A DNA stretch of 55,213 nucleotides from Nitrospinota bacterium (GCA_009873655.1 WAIB01000015.1:1-55213), one strand, 5' to 3'. Shown: positions 33,556 to 42,520, counted from the stretch's first letter. Made by a program: numbers and translations. The notes: generated by a model from the sequence alone, not told the origin.

Positions 33556-34467
33556 ATGATTAAATCCAAATTTGTGAATAGTATAGAGTTGATCGGGGGC
33601 ACTCCTTTAGTTAAACTTAACAGTGTTACTCCCCAAAATGGCGCCAATATTTTTGCAAAGCTTGAATCCTTCAATCCAGGAGGTAGCGTAAAGGATCGTA
33701 TTGCACTTGCAATGGTGGAAGATGCTGAAAAAAAAGGCCTTTTAAAGCCAGGATCTACTATTATTGAACCGACAAGTGGCAACACCGGCATTGGCCTTGC
33801 TCTGGTGGGCGCCGTGAAAGGATATAATGTTGTTCTTGTTATGTCTGAAAACATGAGCATCGAAAGAAGAAAAATTTTAGAGAGTTTTGGGGCTAAAACA
33901 GAATTGAGTCGTGCCGAATTTGGCATGGAAGGAACAATAGAAAAAGCGGAGGAACTGCTGGCAAAAAACCCCGATTATTTCATGCCGCAGCAGTTCAACA
34001 ATCCGGCAAACCCGGAAGTTCATAGAAAGACAACAGCACCCGAAATCATTGAAGCCATGAAAGGTGAATCGGTCGATGGTTTCGTCGCAGGGATTGGAAC
34101 CGGGGGCACGATAACCGGGGTGGGTGAAGTTTTAAAGCAACAATATGGGGATGTAAAAATAGTGGGTGTGGAACCTGCCACCTCGGCGGTTTTATCAGGA
34201 AACCCGCCCGGTCCTCATAAAATTCAGGGAATTGGAGCTGGCTTTAAACCGAATGTTCTAAACCTGGACCTTTTGGATCGCATTTTACCCGTTTCCGATG
34301 AAAATGCCTTTCTATTTGCCCAGAGGCTGGGAAAAGAAGAAGGCCTTATTGCCGGGAGTTCATCTGGAGCTGCATGTTATGCCGCCAATGAAGTGGCCAA
34401 AGAGTTAGGCCCTAAAAAAAATGTGGTTGTGGTTTTACCTTGCAGGCGAGCTCTATTTGAATCTTAA
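33556..34467 (+). CDS. cysK: Cysteine synthase A, C-terminus altered by an apparent frameshift
   Basis: PLP enzyme making cysteine from O-acetylserine and sulfide; 303 residues. PLP lysine K46 in NPGGSVKDR, the phosphate loop GTGGTITGVGE, and SGNTGIGLAL are intact. The family ends LPDxGERYLS; here the frame reads LPCRRALFES. In the frame 34442-34486 the same DNA reads AGELYLNLNKSSNK and a stop, so two bases seem lost after codon 34438-34440. The catalytic core precedes this point, so activity may survive. A TATAAT at 33466-33471 lacks a clear -35. Confidence 0.9.
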   Translation: MIKSKFVNSIELIGGTPLVKLNSVTPQNGANIFAKLESFNPGGSVKDRIALAMVEDAEKKGLLKPGSTIIEPTSGNTGIGLALVGAVKGYNVVLVMSENMSIERRKILESFGAKTELSRAEFGMEGTIEKAEELLAKNPDYFMPQQFNNPANPEVHRKTTAPEIIEAMKGESVDGFVAGIGTGGTITGVGEVLKQQYGDVKIVGVEPATSAVLSGNPPGPHKIQGIGAGFKPNVLNLDLLDRILPVSDENAFLFAQRLGKEEGLIAGSSSGAACYAANEVAKELGPKKNVVVVLPCRRALFES

Positions 34468-34496
34468 TAAAAGTTCTAATAAATAGATAGCTAGAA

Positions 34497-34502
34497 TATA
34501 AT
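34497..34502 (+). promoter_or_regulatory. Possible -10 element ahead of thrC
   Basis: A TATAAT in an AT-rich 83-base gap after cysK, with a weak -35 TTCTAA at 34474-34479 (17-base spacer). It could give thrC and the sulfur-carrier genes their own start of transcription. Confidence 0.3.
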
Positions 34503-34550
34503 TATATAAACTTATTATTTTTTCGATAATAAAACTGAGGAATTGCTTGA

Positions 34551-35789
34551 ATGGGTTATGTAAAAGGTTTGATCTGTAAAGAATGCAAAAAAGAATACGC
34601 TAAAGAGCCAATTCACGTTTGTGAATATTGTTTTGGTCCTCTTGAGTGCAATTACGACTACGAAGGTATCAAAAAGGTCGTAACCAAAAAATCAATCGAG
34701 GCCGGCCCTCCCTCAATGTGGCGCTATAAGGACCTGCTTCCTATTGACGAAGACCCTAAGGTTGGACTGCACACAGGTTATACACCTTTGGTCCGAGCAA
34801 AAAATCTTGGTAAGGCTCTGGGAGTAAACAACCTCTATATAAAAAATGACAGCGTGAACCATCCGACATTCTCTTTTAAAGACAGGGTGGTCTCTGTCGC
34901 CGTTTCAAAGTCAATTGAGTTTGGATTCGATACCGTTTCCTGTGCCTCAACGGGAAACCTGGCCAACTCTGTGGCTGCACACGCTGCGGAAGCCGGGTTA
35001 AAGAGTTGCATATTTATTCCGGATGGCCTCGAAGCCGGAAAAATTCTGGGCACCCTGGTTTATGGCTCTCAATTGATAGCAGTTAAAGGAAGTTACGACG
35101 ATGTAAACCGGTTGTGCAGCGAAATTGGTGTGAACCACAATTGGGCCTTTGTAAATATCAATATCCGTCCCTATTACGGTGACGGCTCAAAATCGTATGG
35201 ATACGAGATCGCCGAACAATTGGGATGGAAAACCCCGGACAATGTGGTGGTTCCCGTCGCGGGAAGTTCATTGATAACAAAAATATGGAAAGCGTTTCAC
35301 GAATTCGAAATGCTTGGCCTGGTAGACAAGGTGCAAAGCAAAATCTTTGCGGCGCAGGCAACCGGATGTTCCCCGGTCACCACAGCCATCAAAAACGGCA
35401 GCGAAAATATCGTTCCAGTAAAACCAAATACCATCGCGAAGTCCATTGCCATTGGCAATCCGGCAGATGGATATTATGGCATTAAAACCGCAAACACGAG
35501 TGGCGGTTATGGTGAGGATGTGTCCGACCAGGAAGTGGTAGATTCAATGAAGCTATTGGCTGAGACGGAAGGCATATTCACCGAAACCGCAGGCGGGGTT
35601 ACGGTAGGGGTCACTAAAAAATTAGTTGAACAGGGCCGCATCAAACCCGATGAAACAACGGTAATCTGTATCACGGGGAACGGCCTGAAAACCCAGGAAG
35701 CTCTGGCCGATTGTTTTGAGGCACCGGTCGTGATTGAACCTAAAGTAAATAGTTTTGAAGAAGTTTTTGCGAACAGTTTAACGGTTTAA
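34551..35789 (+). CDS. thrC: Threonine synthase
   Basis: PLP enzyme turning O-phosphohomoserine into threonine. 412 residues: an N-terminal zinc ribbon (C9, C12, C24, C27), PLP lysine K110 in HPTFSFKDR, the CASTGNLANSVAAHAA helix, and the C-terminal TGNGLKTQEAL. Start ATG 34551 follows GAGGA. It is 12 bases ahead of a ThiS/MoaD-like sulfur-carrier gene, an order that hints at use of phosphohomoserine or phosphoserine by neighbouring enzymes in thiocarboxylate-based sulfur incorporation; plain threonine synthesis remains the default reading. Confidence 0.93.
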   Translation: MGYVKGLICKECKKEYAKEPIHVCEYCFGPLECNYDYEGIKKVVTKKSIEAGPPSMWRYKDLLPIDEDPKVGLHTGYTPLVRAKNLGKALGVNNLYIKNDSVNHPTFSFKDRVVSVAVSKSIEFGFDTVSCASTGNLANSVAAHAAEAGLKSCIFIPDGLEAGKILGTLVYGSQLIAVKGSYDDVNRLCSEIGVNHNWAFVNINIRPYYGDGSKSYGYEIAEQLGWKTPDNVVVPVAGSSLITKIWKAFHEFEMLGLVDKVQSKIFAAQATGCSPVTTAIKNGSENIVPVKPNTIAKSIAIGNPADGYYGIKTANTSGGYGEDVSDQEVVDSMKLLAETEGIFTETAGGVTVGVTKKLVEQGRIKPDETTVICITGNGLKTQEALADCFEAPVVIEPKVNSFEEVFANSLTV

Positions 35790-35801
35790 AAGGAGCAAAG
35801 T

Positions 35802-36083
35802 ATGGCAGTAAAAGTAAGAGTACCAACCCCCTTGATGAAACTGACGGATAATAAAAGTGAAGTTACGGCTGATGGCTCTAATATCACGGAAATCCTCAAT
35901 AACCTGGAGTCCCAGTTTGCTGGTATCAAAGAACGCATCTGTGAAGATGATGGCACTCCCAGAAGGTTTATAAATATTTATCTAAACGAAGATGATATCC
36001 GTTTCCTCGAAGGGGAAAAAACAGCCGTAAAGGATGGCGACGAAATTTCCATTATTCCGGCAATCGCAGGCGGTGTGAACTGA
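35802..36083 (+). CDS. ThiS/MoaD-like sulfur carrier protein ending GG-VN
   Basis: A 93-residue ubiquitin-fold protein (KVRVPTPLMKLTDNKSEV at the start, VKDGDEISIIPAIAGG near the end). Such proteins carry sulfur as a C-terminal Gly-Gly thiocarboxylate. Here two residues, Val-Asn, follow the GG, so a protease must trim it before activation, as described for HcyS of Wolinella and QbsE-type carriers. An AAAAGGAG site stands before the ATG. It overlaps the E1-like gene by 1 base. The cysteine-synthase genes around it favour a role like mycobacterial CysO. Confidence 0.9.
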   Translation: MAVKVRVPTPLMKLTDNKSEVTADGSNITEILNNLESQFAGIKERICEDDGTPRRFINIYLNEDDIRFLEGEKTAVKDGDEISIIPAIAGGVN

Positions 36084-36889
36084 TGTTTGATTTCTCAGAC
36101 GAACAAGTCGAGCGGTATAGTCGCCACATCATACTTCCTGAAGTGGGAGGAGAAGGCCAGAGCAAGCTCCTTGAATCTAAAGTCCTGCTCGTGGGCGCAG
36201 GCGGCCTGGGTTCCCCGGCGGCCTATTACCTGGCAGCAGCGGGAATTGGCAATATGGGGATCATCGATTTTGACACGGTTGATCTTAGCAACCTGCAAAG
36301 ACAGATTATTCACAATACAGAACGAATCGGAATGCTCAAAACCGAGTCCGCAAAAAAAACCATAGGCGCTCTTAATCCGGATGTAAATGTTACTGTGTTC
36401 AACGAAAAGTTGAGTTCCGAAAACATCATGCGCCTTTTTGAAGGATACGACTATATTCTGGATGGCACGGACAATTTTGCAACACGATATCTCATCAATG
36501 ACGCTTGTGTGCTGACAGGAAAAACCAATATTCATGGCAGTATCTTCCGTTTTGAAGGGCAGGTCACCGTTTTTAAACCCAATGACGGTCCATGCTACCG
36601 GTGTTTATATCCCGAACCGCCTCCACCCGGCCTTGTTCCTAATTGTCAGGAAGGTGGCGTACTTGGTGTTTTGGCCGGTATCATTGGCAACCTGCAAGTA
36701 GTAGAAACATTGAAACTGATTTTGGGCCAGGGAGAAACCCTTGTGGGCTCCTTGCTCATATATGATGCGCTAAAAACCGAATTCAGAAAGTTGAAACTTA
36801 AAAGAGACCCGAAATGCCCCGTCTGCAGTGATGAACCAACGATCACAGAACTCATCGATTATGAAGAATTCTGTGGGTTGTCACGCTGA
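36083..36889 (+). CDS. MoeB/ThiF/HesA-type E1-like adenylyltransferase
   Basis: A 268-residue enzyme that activates the C-terminus of a ubiquitin-like sulfur carrier with ATP. Nucleotide loop VGAGGLGSPAAYYLAAAG, adenylation residues in DTVDLSNLQRQIIHNTERIG, the DGTDNFATRYLIND strand, and two zinc CxxC pairs (CYRC and CPVC). It lacks a rhodanese domain. It overlaps the carrier gene, its probable substrate. The ORF ends with EEFCG; function in molybdopterin synthesis (MoeB) is less likely given neighbours. Confidence 0.92.
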   Translation: MFDFSDEQVERYSRHIILPEVGGEGQSKLLESKVLLVGAGGLGSPAAYYLAAAGIGNMGIIDFDTVDLSNLQRQIIHNTERIGMLKTESAKKTIGALNPDVNVTVFNEKLSSENIMRLFEGYDYILDGTDNFATRYLINDACVLTGKTNIHGSIFRFEGQVTVFKPNDGPCYRCLYPEPPPPGLVPNCQEGGVLGVLAGIIGNLQVVETLKLILGQGETLVGSLLIYDALKTEFRKLKLKRDPKCPVCSDEPTITELIDYEEFCGLSR

Positions 36890-36904
36890 CAAAATTTTAA
36901 AAAC

Positions 36905-36943
36905 CACCCGTTAAACAGTTAGAATGTTGACGGGTTATATTTT
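36905..36943 (+). terminator. Probable intrinsic terminator or attenuator after the E1-like gene
   Basis: Stem ACCCGTTAA (36905-36913) pairs with TTGACGGGT (36926-36934), nine pairs with one G-T, and is followed by TATATTTTA. It stands 15 bases after the stop and 15 bases before the next ATG, so it may limit read-through into the next gene. Confidence 0.5.
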
Positions 36944-36957
36944 ATAAAGATTTTAAT

Positions 36958-37971
36958 ATGTCATCAAAACCGCTGAGTTTTCCCATTCCTTTTGAGGTGC
37001 AGGCTCCTACCTGCCCGGTCATCACGGACAAATCCGTTTTGGACCAAATTGGGAACACCCCCTTGATTCGAATTCATAATATCGGGAAAGAATTCAAAAA
37101 TGTTGATATCTATGCCAAGGCGGAATGGAAAAATGCGGGGGGATCCGTAAAGTCCCGCCCCGCCCTGAAAATGATAGAAGACGGGGAAAAGTCCGGGAAA
37201 TTGACCAAGGATAAAATCATTCTTGATTCCACATCGGGGAACACCGGCATCGCATATGCCTTAATTGGAAAAGTAAAAGGTTACAAAGTCAAACTCGTAA
37301 TGCCCGCTAACGTTTGCAAAGAACGGAAAGGACTCATGGCAGACTTCTATGGGGCGGAAATCGTCACCTCCAGCCCATTTGAAGGGTCGGATGGTGCGAT
37401 TATCCTTGCAAGGGAAATCCTTGAAAAAGATCCCGATAAATACTTTATGCCAGATCAGTATAATAATGATTCCAACTGGAAGGCACATTACGAAACCACC
37501 GCTCAGGAAATATGGAAACAAACCAATAATCGTATAACCCACTTTCTTGCAGGAATCGGCACGGGAGGAACCATAATGGGGACCAGTCGCGGCCTGCGAA
37601 GTTTTAACCCCGATATTGAATGTTATGCGGTTGAACCTGCTGAGGCACTTCATGGATTGGAGGGACTCAAACATATGGAATCATCCATTGTTCCTGGAAT
37701 CTATAAAGAAGAAGAGCTTAGCGGAAAAATAAGCGTTCCGACAGAAGAGTCGTACGACATGGTCGAAACTTTGGAAAAACAGGAAGGGATCCTCGTCGGG
37801 CATTCTTCCGCGGCGGCCATGTTGGGCGCCCTGAAGCTGGCTGCAAAAATTGAAAGTGGAGTGATTGTGACCGTATTCCCCGACAGCTGTGAAAGATGCT
37901 ACGTCAATTTCGGCCAGTTTAAACAATACTACGAAAACGAGCCGGATCACAAGCTGCCCCAGGCAGACTAG
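36958..37971 (+). CDS. Cysteine synthase-like PLP enzyme (CysM / cystathionine beta-synthase type)
   Basis: A 337-residue fold-type II PLP enzyme. PLP lysine K65 in NAGGSVKSRPA (where CysK has SVKDR), phosphate loop GIGTGGTIMGTSRGL, and STSGNTGIAYAL. The N-terminus has an extra 25 residues, and the C-terminal FPDSCERCYVNFGQF contains two Cys. Neighbouring sulfur-carrier and E1 genes suggest that it takes sulfur from a protein thiocarboxylate, as mycobacterial CysM does with O-phosphoserine (inference). ATG follows an AT-rich stretch with no clear ribosome site. Confidence 0.88.
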   Translation: MSSKPLSFPIPFEVQAPTCPVITDKSVLDQIGNTPLIRIHNIGKEFKNVDIYAKAEWKNAGGSVKSRPALKMIEDGEKSGKLTKDKIILDSTSGNTGIAYALIGKVKGYKVKLVMPANVCKERKGLMADFYGAEIVTSSPFEGSDGAIILAREILEKDPDKYFMPDQYNNDSNWKAHYETTAQEIWKQTNNRITHFLAGIGTGGTIMGTSRGLRSFNPDIECYAVEPAEALHGLEGLKHMESSIVPGIYKEEELSGKISVPTEESYDMVETLEKQEGILVGHSSAAAMLGALKLAAKIESGVIVTVFPDSCERCYVNFGQFKQYYENEPDHKLPQAD

Positions 37972-37982
37972 CCTTCAATTCA

Positions 37983-38324
37983 ATGGGCCGTTTCCAAAAA
38001 CATATCTTCATCTGCATCAACGAGAGAAAATCCGGAGATAAAAGAGGATGTTGTGCTTCAAAAGGTTCCCTTGATTTACTCGATCAAATCAAGGGCCGTG
38101 TGCATGCCCTGGGTTTAAAGGGAACAGTACGTGTAAATAAGGCCGGCTGCCTGGATGCCTGCGCCCAAGGCCCGACTATGGTTGTTTACCCTGATGATAT
38201 CTGGTACGCCCCACGGACCAGAGAAGATATGGAAGAAATCCTAACCGAGCACATACAAAATGACCAACCTGTAGACCGACTGATCATTCCTTTCAAAAAA
38301 CAACCAAATAATTTTAACGGATGA
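37983..38324 (+). CDS. Thioredoxin-like [2Fe-2S] ferredoxin family protein
   Basis: A 113-residue protein with the thioredoxin-fold [2Fe-2S] pattern: C11 in FICINERKSG, C22-C23 in RGCCASKGS, then C56 and C60 in NKAGCLDACAQGP, and the end VVYPDDIWYAPRTREDMEEIL. This matches the (2Fe-2S) ferredoxin family rather than plant-type ferredoxins. It lies 11 bases after the cysteine-synthase-like gene, and the convergent cyclic-nucleotide gene overlaps its end by 11 bases. Redox partner unknown. Confidence 0.9.
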   Translation: MGRFQKHIFICINERKSGDKRGCCASKGSLDLLDQIKGRVHALGLKGTVRVNKAGCLDACAQGPTMVVYPDDIWYAPRTREDMEEILTEHIQNDQPVDRLIIPFKKQPNNFNG

Positions 38325-38901
38325 GGCTGGTTATGGTTGAATTTATTCCCCCCATAACTTCTTTCATGGTCTTACCTGATTTTAATATTCGGTCGAATTC
38401 CTGCTGATAATCAGTTGCCGCCTGGCTGATCGCTTCCAACTCAACCTTCAGTTTCATCAGGGCCGAATTCATTTCATTCATCCGGCTCACAAGAACATCA
38501 ATGAACTTGTCTTTCAACCTGTCCCGGGTATCGCTTTTCAGCTTTTCAAACATATCCCCGTCCAGACGTAAAACCTTTGCTTCAGATTTTGCGATAATAT
38601 TAGTAGTCCTGGGAGTCTTTGTGAGAAAAGATACCTCACCAAATAAAGCGCCCATTGTAAGTGTATTGATGATAACCCTGGGCAAATCGTTGCGGGTGAC
38701 AATCGCCTCCCCCTTAAGCAGGACAAAAACCGCCACATCCTTTCCGCCTTCGGACACTATTGTTCTATTTGGCTCATAAATATCGACCTTGTTTTTCAAG
38801 GCGGCAATTTCCTTTTTCTGTTCTTTGGAAAATTCACGAAAAAAAGGAATATTATTAATTAGAGCAAAAAAGTTTTGAGTAGGTTCATCACTTGCTTCCA
38901 T
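38314..38901 (-). CDS. Cyclic nucleotide-binding domain protein
   Basis: A 195-residue protein: a CRP-like cyclic nucleotide-binding beta-barrel (about 15-125, with MGALFGEVSFLTKTPRTTNIIA as the phosphate-binding cassette) and a C-terminal helical coiled region. No DNA-binding helix-turn-helix follows, so it is not a CRP regulator. GEVSFL lacks the usual GE(L/I)AL-x-R-T spacing only slightly, so ligand binding is possible. ATG 38901 (GGAG 9 bases upstream) overlaps the end of the ABC gene, which suggests it belongs to that exporter operon. Confidence 0.85.
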   Translation of the reverse strand: MEASDEPTQNFFALINNIPFFREFSKEQKKEIAALKNKVDIYEPNRTIVSEGGKDVAVFVLLKGEAIVTRNDLPRVIINTLTMGALFGEVSFLTKTPRTTNIIAKSEAKVLRLDGDMFEKLKSDTRDRLKDKFIDVLVSRMNEMNSALMKLKVELEAISQAATDYQQEFDRILKSGKTMKEVMGGINSTITSLIR

Positions 38902-40687
38902 AGATATCGCTCCCCATTGCAATATTTTTAGAATTCAGTTGAGATTTACAGAGGTTATAAAAGACTCCCTTTTGCTGCAATAGTTCTTTTCTCGTCCCAA
39001 ACTCAACAATTTCACCGTGCTTCAGAACCAGAACCTTGTCAACATGCATCAGCGTAGAAAGACGATGGGCTATTATGATACTGGTTCTTCCCTGCGTCAT
39101 CTCCTTGATTCCCCTTTGAATTTGACGTTCGGTTTCCATGTCCACGTTGGAAGTGGCCTCATCTAACACCAGAATTAAAGGTTCGGCAGCAAGTGCCCGG
39201 GCAAAAGATAAAAGCTGCCTTTGCCCTGAAGAGATATCACTTCCTCCTTCATTCAACTCCTGCTCATATTTGAATGGCAGATTGGAAATAAAATTATGCG
39301 AACTGACAGCCTGGGAAATCGATTCAATTTCCTCCTGGCCCATCTGCACATTACCCAAACGGATATTATCCAAAATATTTCCGGAAAACAGGAAAACATC
39401 CTGTTGAACGAGTGCGATCTGTCTTCGCAAATCAAATTTATTGATGTTTTTGATGGATTTCCCGTCAAATAAGATATCCCCCTTATTTATTTCATAAAAT
39501 CTACAAAGCGCATTTATGATTGTGGATTTTCCCGAGCCCGTTGCTCCGACAATAGCGAGGCTTTCTCCCGCTTCCAGTGAAAACGATATGTCTTTCAACA
39601 CAAACTGATTTTCTTTATAAGAAAACCATACGTTCTTAAACTCTACATTCCCCTGAATTTTAAATCCCTTTTGAGAAGGGACCGTTTCAGGTATTTGTTC
39701 TGGAGTATCCAGCAGCTCGAAAATGCGCTCTGATGACGCCATGGCAGTTTGTATGATATTGAATTTTTCCGCAAGATCACGAACCGGTTCAAAAAACTTT
39801 TGCAGATATTGAATAAAAGCTACCAGGATTCCCAGTTGAATTTCATCTTGCACAAATCTTCCACCTCCAAACCATATAACCATTCCGATAGCCAGCGAAC
39901 TGAAAAAATCAATTGAGGGCATATAAAAAGCGTTGTATCTGACTGTCCTCAAATCTTCTTTCAACCGGTCACCATTTATAGATAAAAACTCCCTGAAATT
40001 ATTCCCTTCCCTGTTGAAACACTGTACCGTGTCCATTCCCGAAAGGTTTTCCTCCAAATATGAATTTAACTCCGATACATGGGCTCGATTTTTCCTCAGA
40101 GCATCTCGGGCGCGGATTCTATAAGCACGGGTTGCGGCAGCTAATAATGGGAAAACGATGCAAACAATCAAAGTCAGCTTCCAGTCCAGAAAAAGCATGA
40201 CAAAGAAAATCCCGAACAGGGTAAACAAATCACTGAAAATGAGAATAAGCCCGGAAGTCAGCATTTCATTCAAAACCTCAACATCGCTGACAACACGGGT
40301 TATCATCTTTCCGATGGGATTTTTATCGAAAAAAGAAAACGACATCTTGTGAATGTGGGCAAAAACTTTTGACCGAAGATCAAACATGACCTTTTGGCCA
40401 ATGTACTGCATGAGATAAGTCTGGAAAAACTGGAATATAAAAGAAAAAACAAGTACCCCAAAATAAATGGCCGCAATAACATCCAAACCATTCATATCCC
40501 CTTCTTTTATATGGTCATCAATTACAATCTTTGTAAGATAGGGGCCTGCCAGATTCAACAGGGATACGGCCAAAAGAAGCACAACGGCAAGGGCTACGAG
40601 TCTCCAATAGGGTTTTAAATGAATCAGAACTCTTTTGAACAAAACCCAATCTTTATATTTATCTTTCAGGTCTTCGCTGTTATTCAT
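38888..40687 (-). CDS. ABC exporter half-transporter, canonical Walker B / degenerate signature
   Basis: A 599-residue protein: six membrane helices (about 30-310) and an ATPase domain. Walker A GATGSGKST, signature DISSGQRQ (Ser replaces the first Gly of LSGGQ), Walker B VLDEATSNVD with the catalytic Glu, and the H-loop IIAHRLST. The pattern is complementary to that of the upstream half-transporter, as in heterodimeric exporters (TM287/288, YheI/YheH). Its ATG overlaps the previous stop by 1 base. Substrate unknown; lipid or drug export is likely. Confidence 0.93.
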   Translation of the reverse strand: MNNSEDLKDKYKDWVLFKRVLIHLKPYWRLVALAVVLLLAVSLLNLAGPYLTKIVIDDHIKEGDMNGLDVIAAIYFGVLVFSFIFQFFQTYLMQYIGQKVMFDLRSKVFAHIHKMSFSFFDKNPIGKMITRVVSDVEVLNEMLTSGLILIFSDLFTLFGIFFVMLFLDWKLTLIVCIVFPLLAAATRAYRIRARDALRKNRAHVSELNSYLEENLSGMDTVQCFNREGNNFREFLSINGDRLKEDLRTVRYNAFYMPSIDFFSSLAIGMVIWFGGGRFVQDEIQLGILVAFIQYLQKFFEPVRDLAEKFNIIQTAMASSERIFELLDTPEQIPETVPSQKGFKIQGNVEFKNVWFSYKENQFVLKDISFSLEAGESLAIVGATGSGKSTIINALCRFYEINKGDILFDGKSIKNINKFDLRRQIALVQQDVFLFSGNILDNIRLGNVQMGQEEIESISQAVSSHNFISNLPFKYEQELNEGGSDISSGQRQLLSFARALAAEPLILVLDEATSNVDMETERQIQRGIKEMTQGRTSIIIAHRLSTLMHVDKVLVLKHGEIVEFGTRKELLQQKGVFYNLCKSQLNSKNIAMGSDIYGSK

Positions 40688-42432
40688 TAAAGAATAATCT
40701 CCATTTCCCGTGTTAACTCCTGGTTCCGGAACAAGTCTGCATAAACTCCTCTCCTTTTCATCAATTGAGAGTGGGTCCCCTGCTCCGAAATTTCACCTTC
40801 AGTGACAACAACAATTTTATCGGCATTTTTTATTGTAGAGAGCCGATGGGAAATAATTATTTTGGTGGTATTAATAAAATTTTTCATTAGGTTTTCCAGC
40901 AGCATTTCTTCCATTTCTGAATCCAGATTGGAGAAAGAATCGTCAAGAATTAAAACTTTTGGATTCTTCAATAATGCCCGCGCCAAAGCGATTCTTTGCT
41001 TTTGTCCTCCAGATAATGTAACTCCTTTTTCTCCAACAAGGGTTTCGATATGATCGGGAAACCTTTTCAAATCCGACTCCAGTCCGGAAATTTGAATTAT
41101 TTCTTCAATCTCCGAATCAGAAACATTTTGCATACCCAAAGCGATATTATTTCGAATGGAAGTTGAAAATAAAAAGGGCTCCTGGCTTACATACCCGATA
41201 CATCCCCGCAACTCCTTCAAAGGAACCTCCTTGATGGATTTTCCATCAATTAAGATATCCCCTGAAACAGGATCATAAAAACGCAGTAAGATATGAGCTA
41301 ATGTGGTTTTACCGGAACCAATCACCCCGACAATCCCAAGAGTTTGTCCGGGGGAAACCTTTAAATTTATATCTTTTAGAATATTTTTCTCTTCAACAGG
41401 ATAAGAAAAGAACACACCCGTTAATTCCAATTCTCCCTGATCCGGAATATAATTTTTATTTCCAACCTTATCGATTATTTGCGCTCTGGCTGAAAACACT
41501 TCTTTGATCCTTCCCATCCCAACCAGGCCCTTTTGGCTGAGATTAAACACATAACCTATCCCCATCATGGGCCAGGAAAGAAGCATCAGGTAACCGTTGA
41601 AGGCGACAAAGGATCCCAATGTAATTTCTTCTGCGATTACTGCTTTCCCCCCCATCCAAAGGGAAATCATACCCGCAATGCCCATCGAAAAAACCATGGT
41701 GGGAGTGAAAATACCGAATATCTGGGTCACCCGAAGATTTTTTTGAATATATTCCAGGTTTAATTTTTCAAATTTCTTTTTTTCATACTCCTCTTGAACG
41801 AATGCATGAAGAACACGAATCCCCGAAAGGTTTTCCTGCACCCGTTCGGTAATCCTGGACAAATGCTCCTGCACTTCTTTATGCCTTCTCCCGATTTCCC
41901 TGACAAAAAAGAAAAATAAAACGGATATAAAAGGTAACGGAATGAAGACTTTAAGAGCCAGGGGGATATTAATAAAGCTCATCATGGCAACAGCCATGAT
42001 AATGACGAAAACGGCATCGATGAGGATCAAAACTCCCAGCCCAAAAAATTCGCGTACCGCCCTTAAGTCATTGGTAGCCCGCGACATTAAATCACCGGTT
42101 TTTTGCTTCTGATACCACAAACGATCCAAACTCAGCAGGTGTTGAAAAAGGTCGTTCAAAATATCGAATTCTATCTTTCTCGAAAGGCCAAACATATACT
42201 TTCGCCAACCAAATCGGCCTAACATCAAACCCAAAGAAATCAATACCAGCAAAGTAACATATTTAAATAATTGTTCTTTGACTGGTTTTCCAGAAAGCGC
42301 ATCGATGAACTCTTTGATCAGCCAGGGAACCACAAGAGTCAGAGTATCTGTAACAATCAAAGCAATAATACCTAACAGAAATTCTCTGCGGTATTTACGG
42401 ACATACGGTAGAAAAGCTTGCAAAGTATCCAT
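40687..42432 (-). CDS. ABC exporter half-transporter, degenerate Walker B
   Basis: A 581-residue half-transporter with six membrane helices and an ATPase domain. Walker A GVIGSGKTT, signature TLSGGQKQ, and Walker B LILDDSFSNLD, in which Asp replaces the catalytic Glu. This makes one of the two ATP sites of the heterodimer non-hydrolysing, the usual arrangement in asymmetric exporters. ATG 42432 (MDTLQAFLPYVRKYRREF) has AGGA 8 bases upstream; an upstream extension to 42537 looks non-coding. Confidence 0.93.
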   Translation of the reverse strand: MDTLQAFLPYVRKYRREFLLGIIALIVTDTLTLVVPWLIKEFIDALSGKPVKEQLFKYVTLLVLISLGLMLGRFGWRKYMFGLSRKIEFDILNDLFQHLLSLDRLWYQKQKTGDLMSRATNDLRAVREFFGLGVLILIDAVFVIIMAVAMMSFINIPLALKVFIPLPFISVLFFFFVREIGRRHKEVQEHLSRITERVQENLSGIRVLHAFVQEEYEKKKFEKLNLEYIQKNLRVTQIFGIFTPTMVFSMGIAGMISLWMGGKAVIAEEITLGSFVAFNGYLMLLSWPMMGIGYVFNLSQKGLVGMGRIKEVFSARAQIIDKVGNKNYIPDQGELELTGVFFSYPVEEKNILKDINLKVSPGQTLGIVGVIGSGKTTLAHILLRFYDPVSGDILIDGKSIKEVPLKELRGCIGYVSQEPFLFSTSIRNNIALGMQNVSDSEIEEIIQISGLESDLKRFPDHIETLVGEKGVTLSGGQKQRIALARALLKNPKVLILDDSFSNLDSEMEEMLLENLMKNFINTTKIIISHRLSTIKNADKIVVVTEGEISEQGTHSQLMKRRGVYADLFRNQELTREMEIIL

Positions 42433-42520
42433 CCGGATTTCCTGAGTAAAAAACCAAAAATAGATTATGGAGGAATATCGTGGTTTAAATCGAATGATGG
42501 GGCTTGAAATGGCACTGAGT

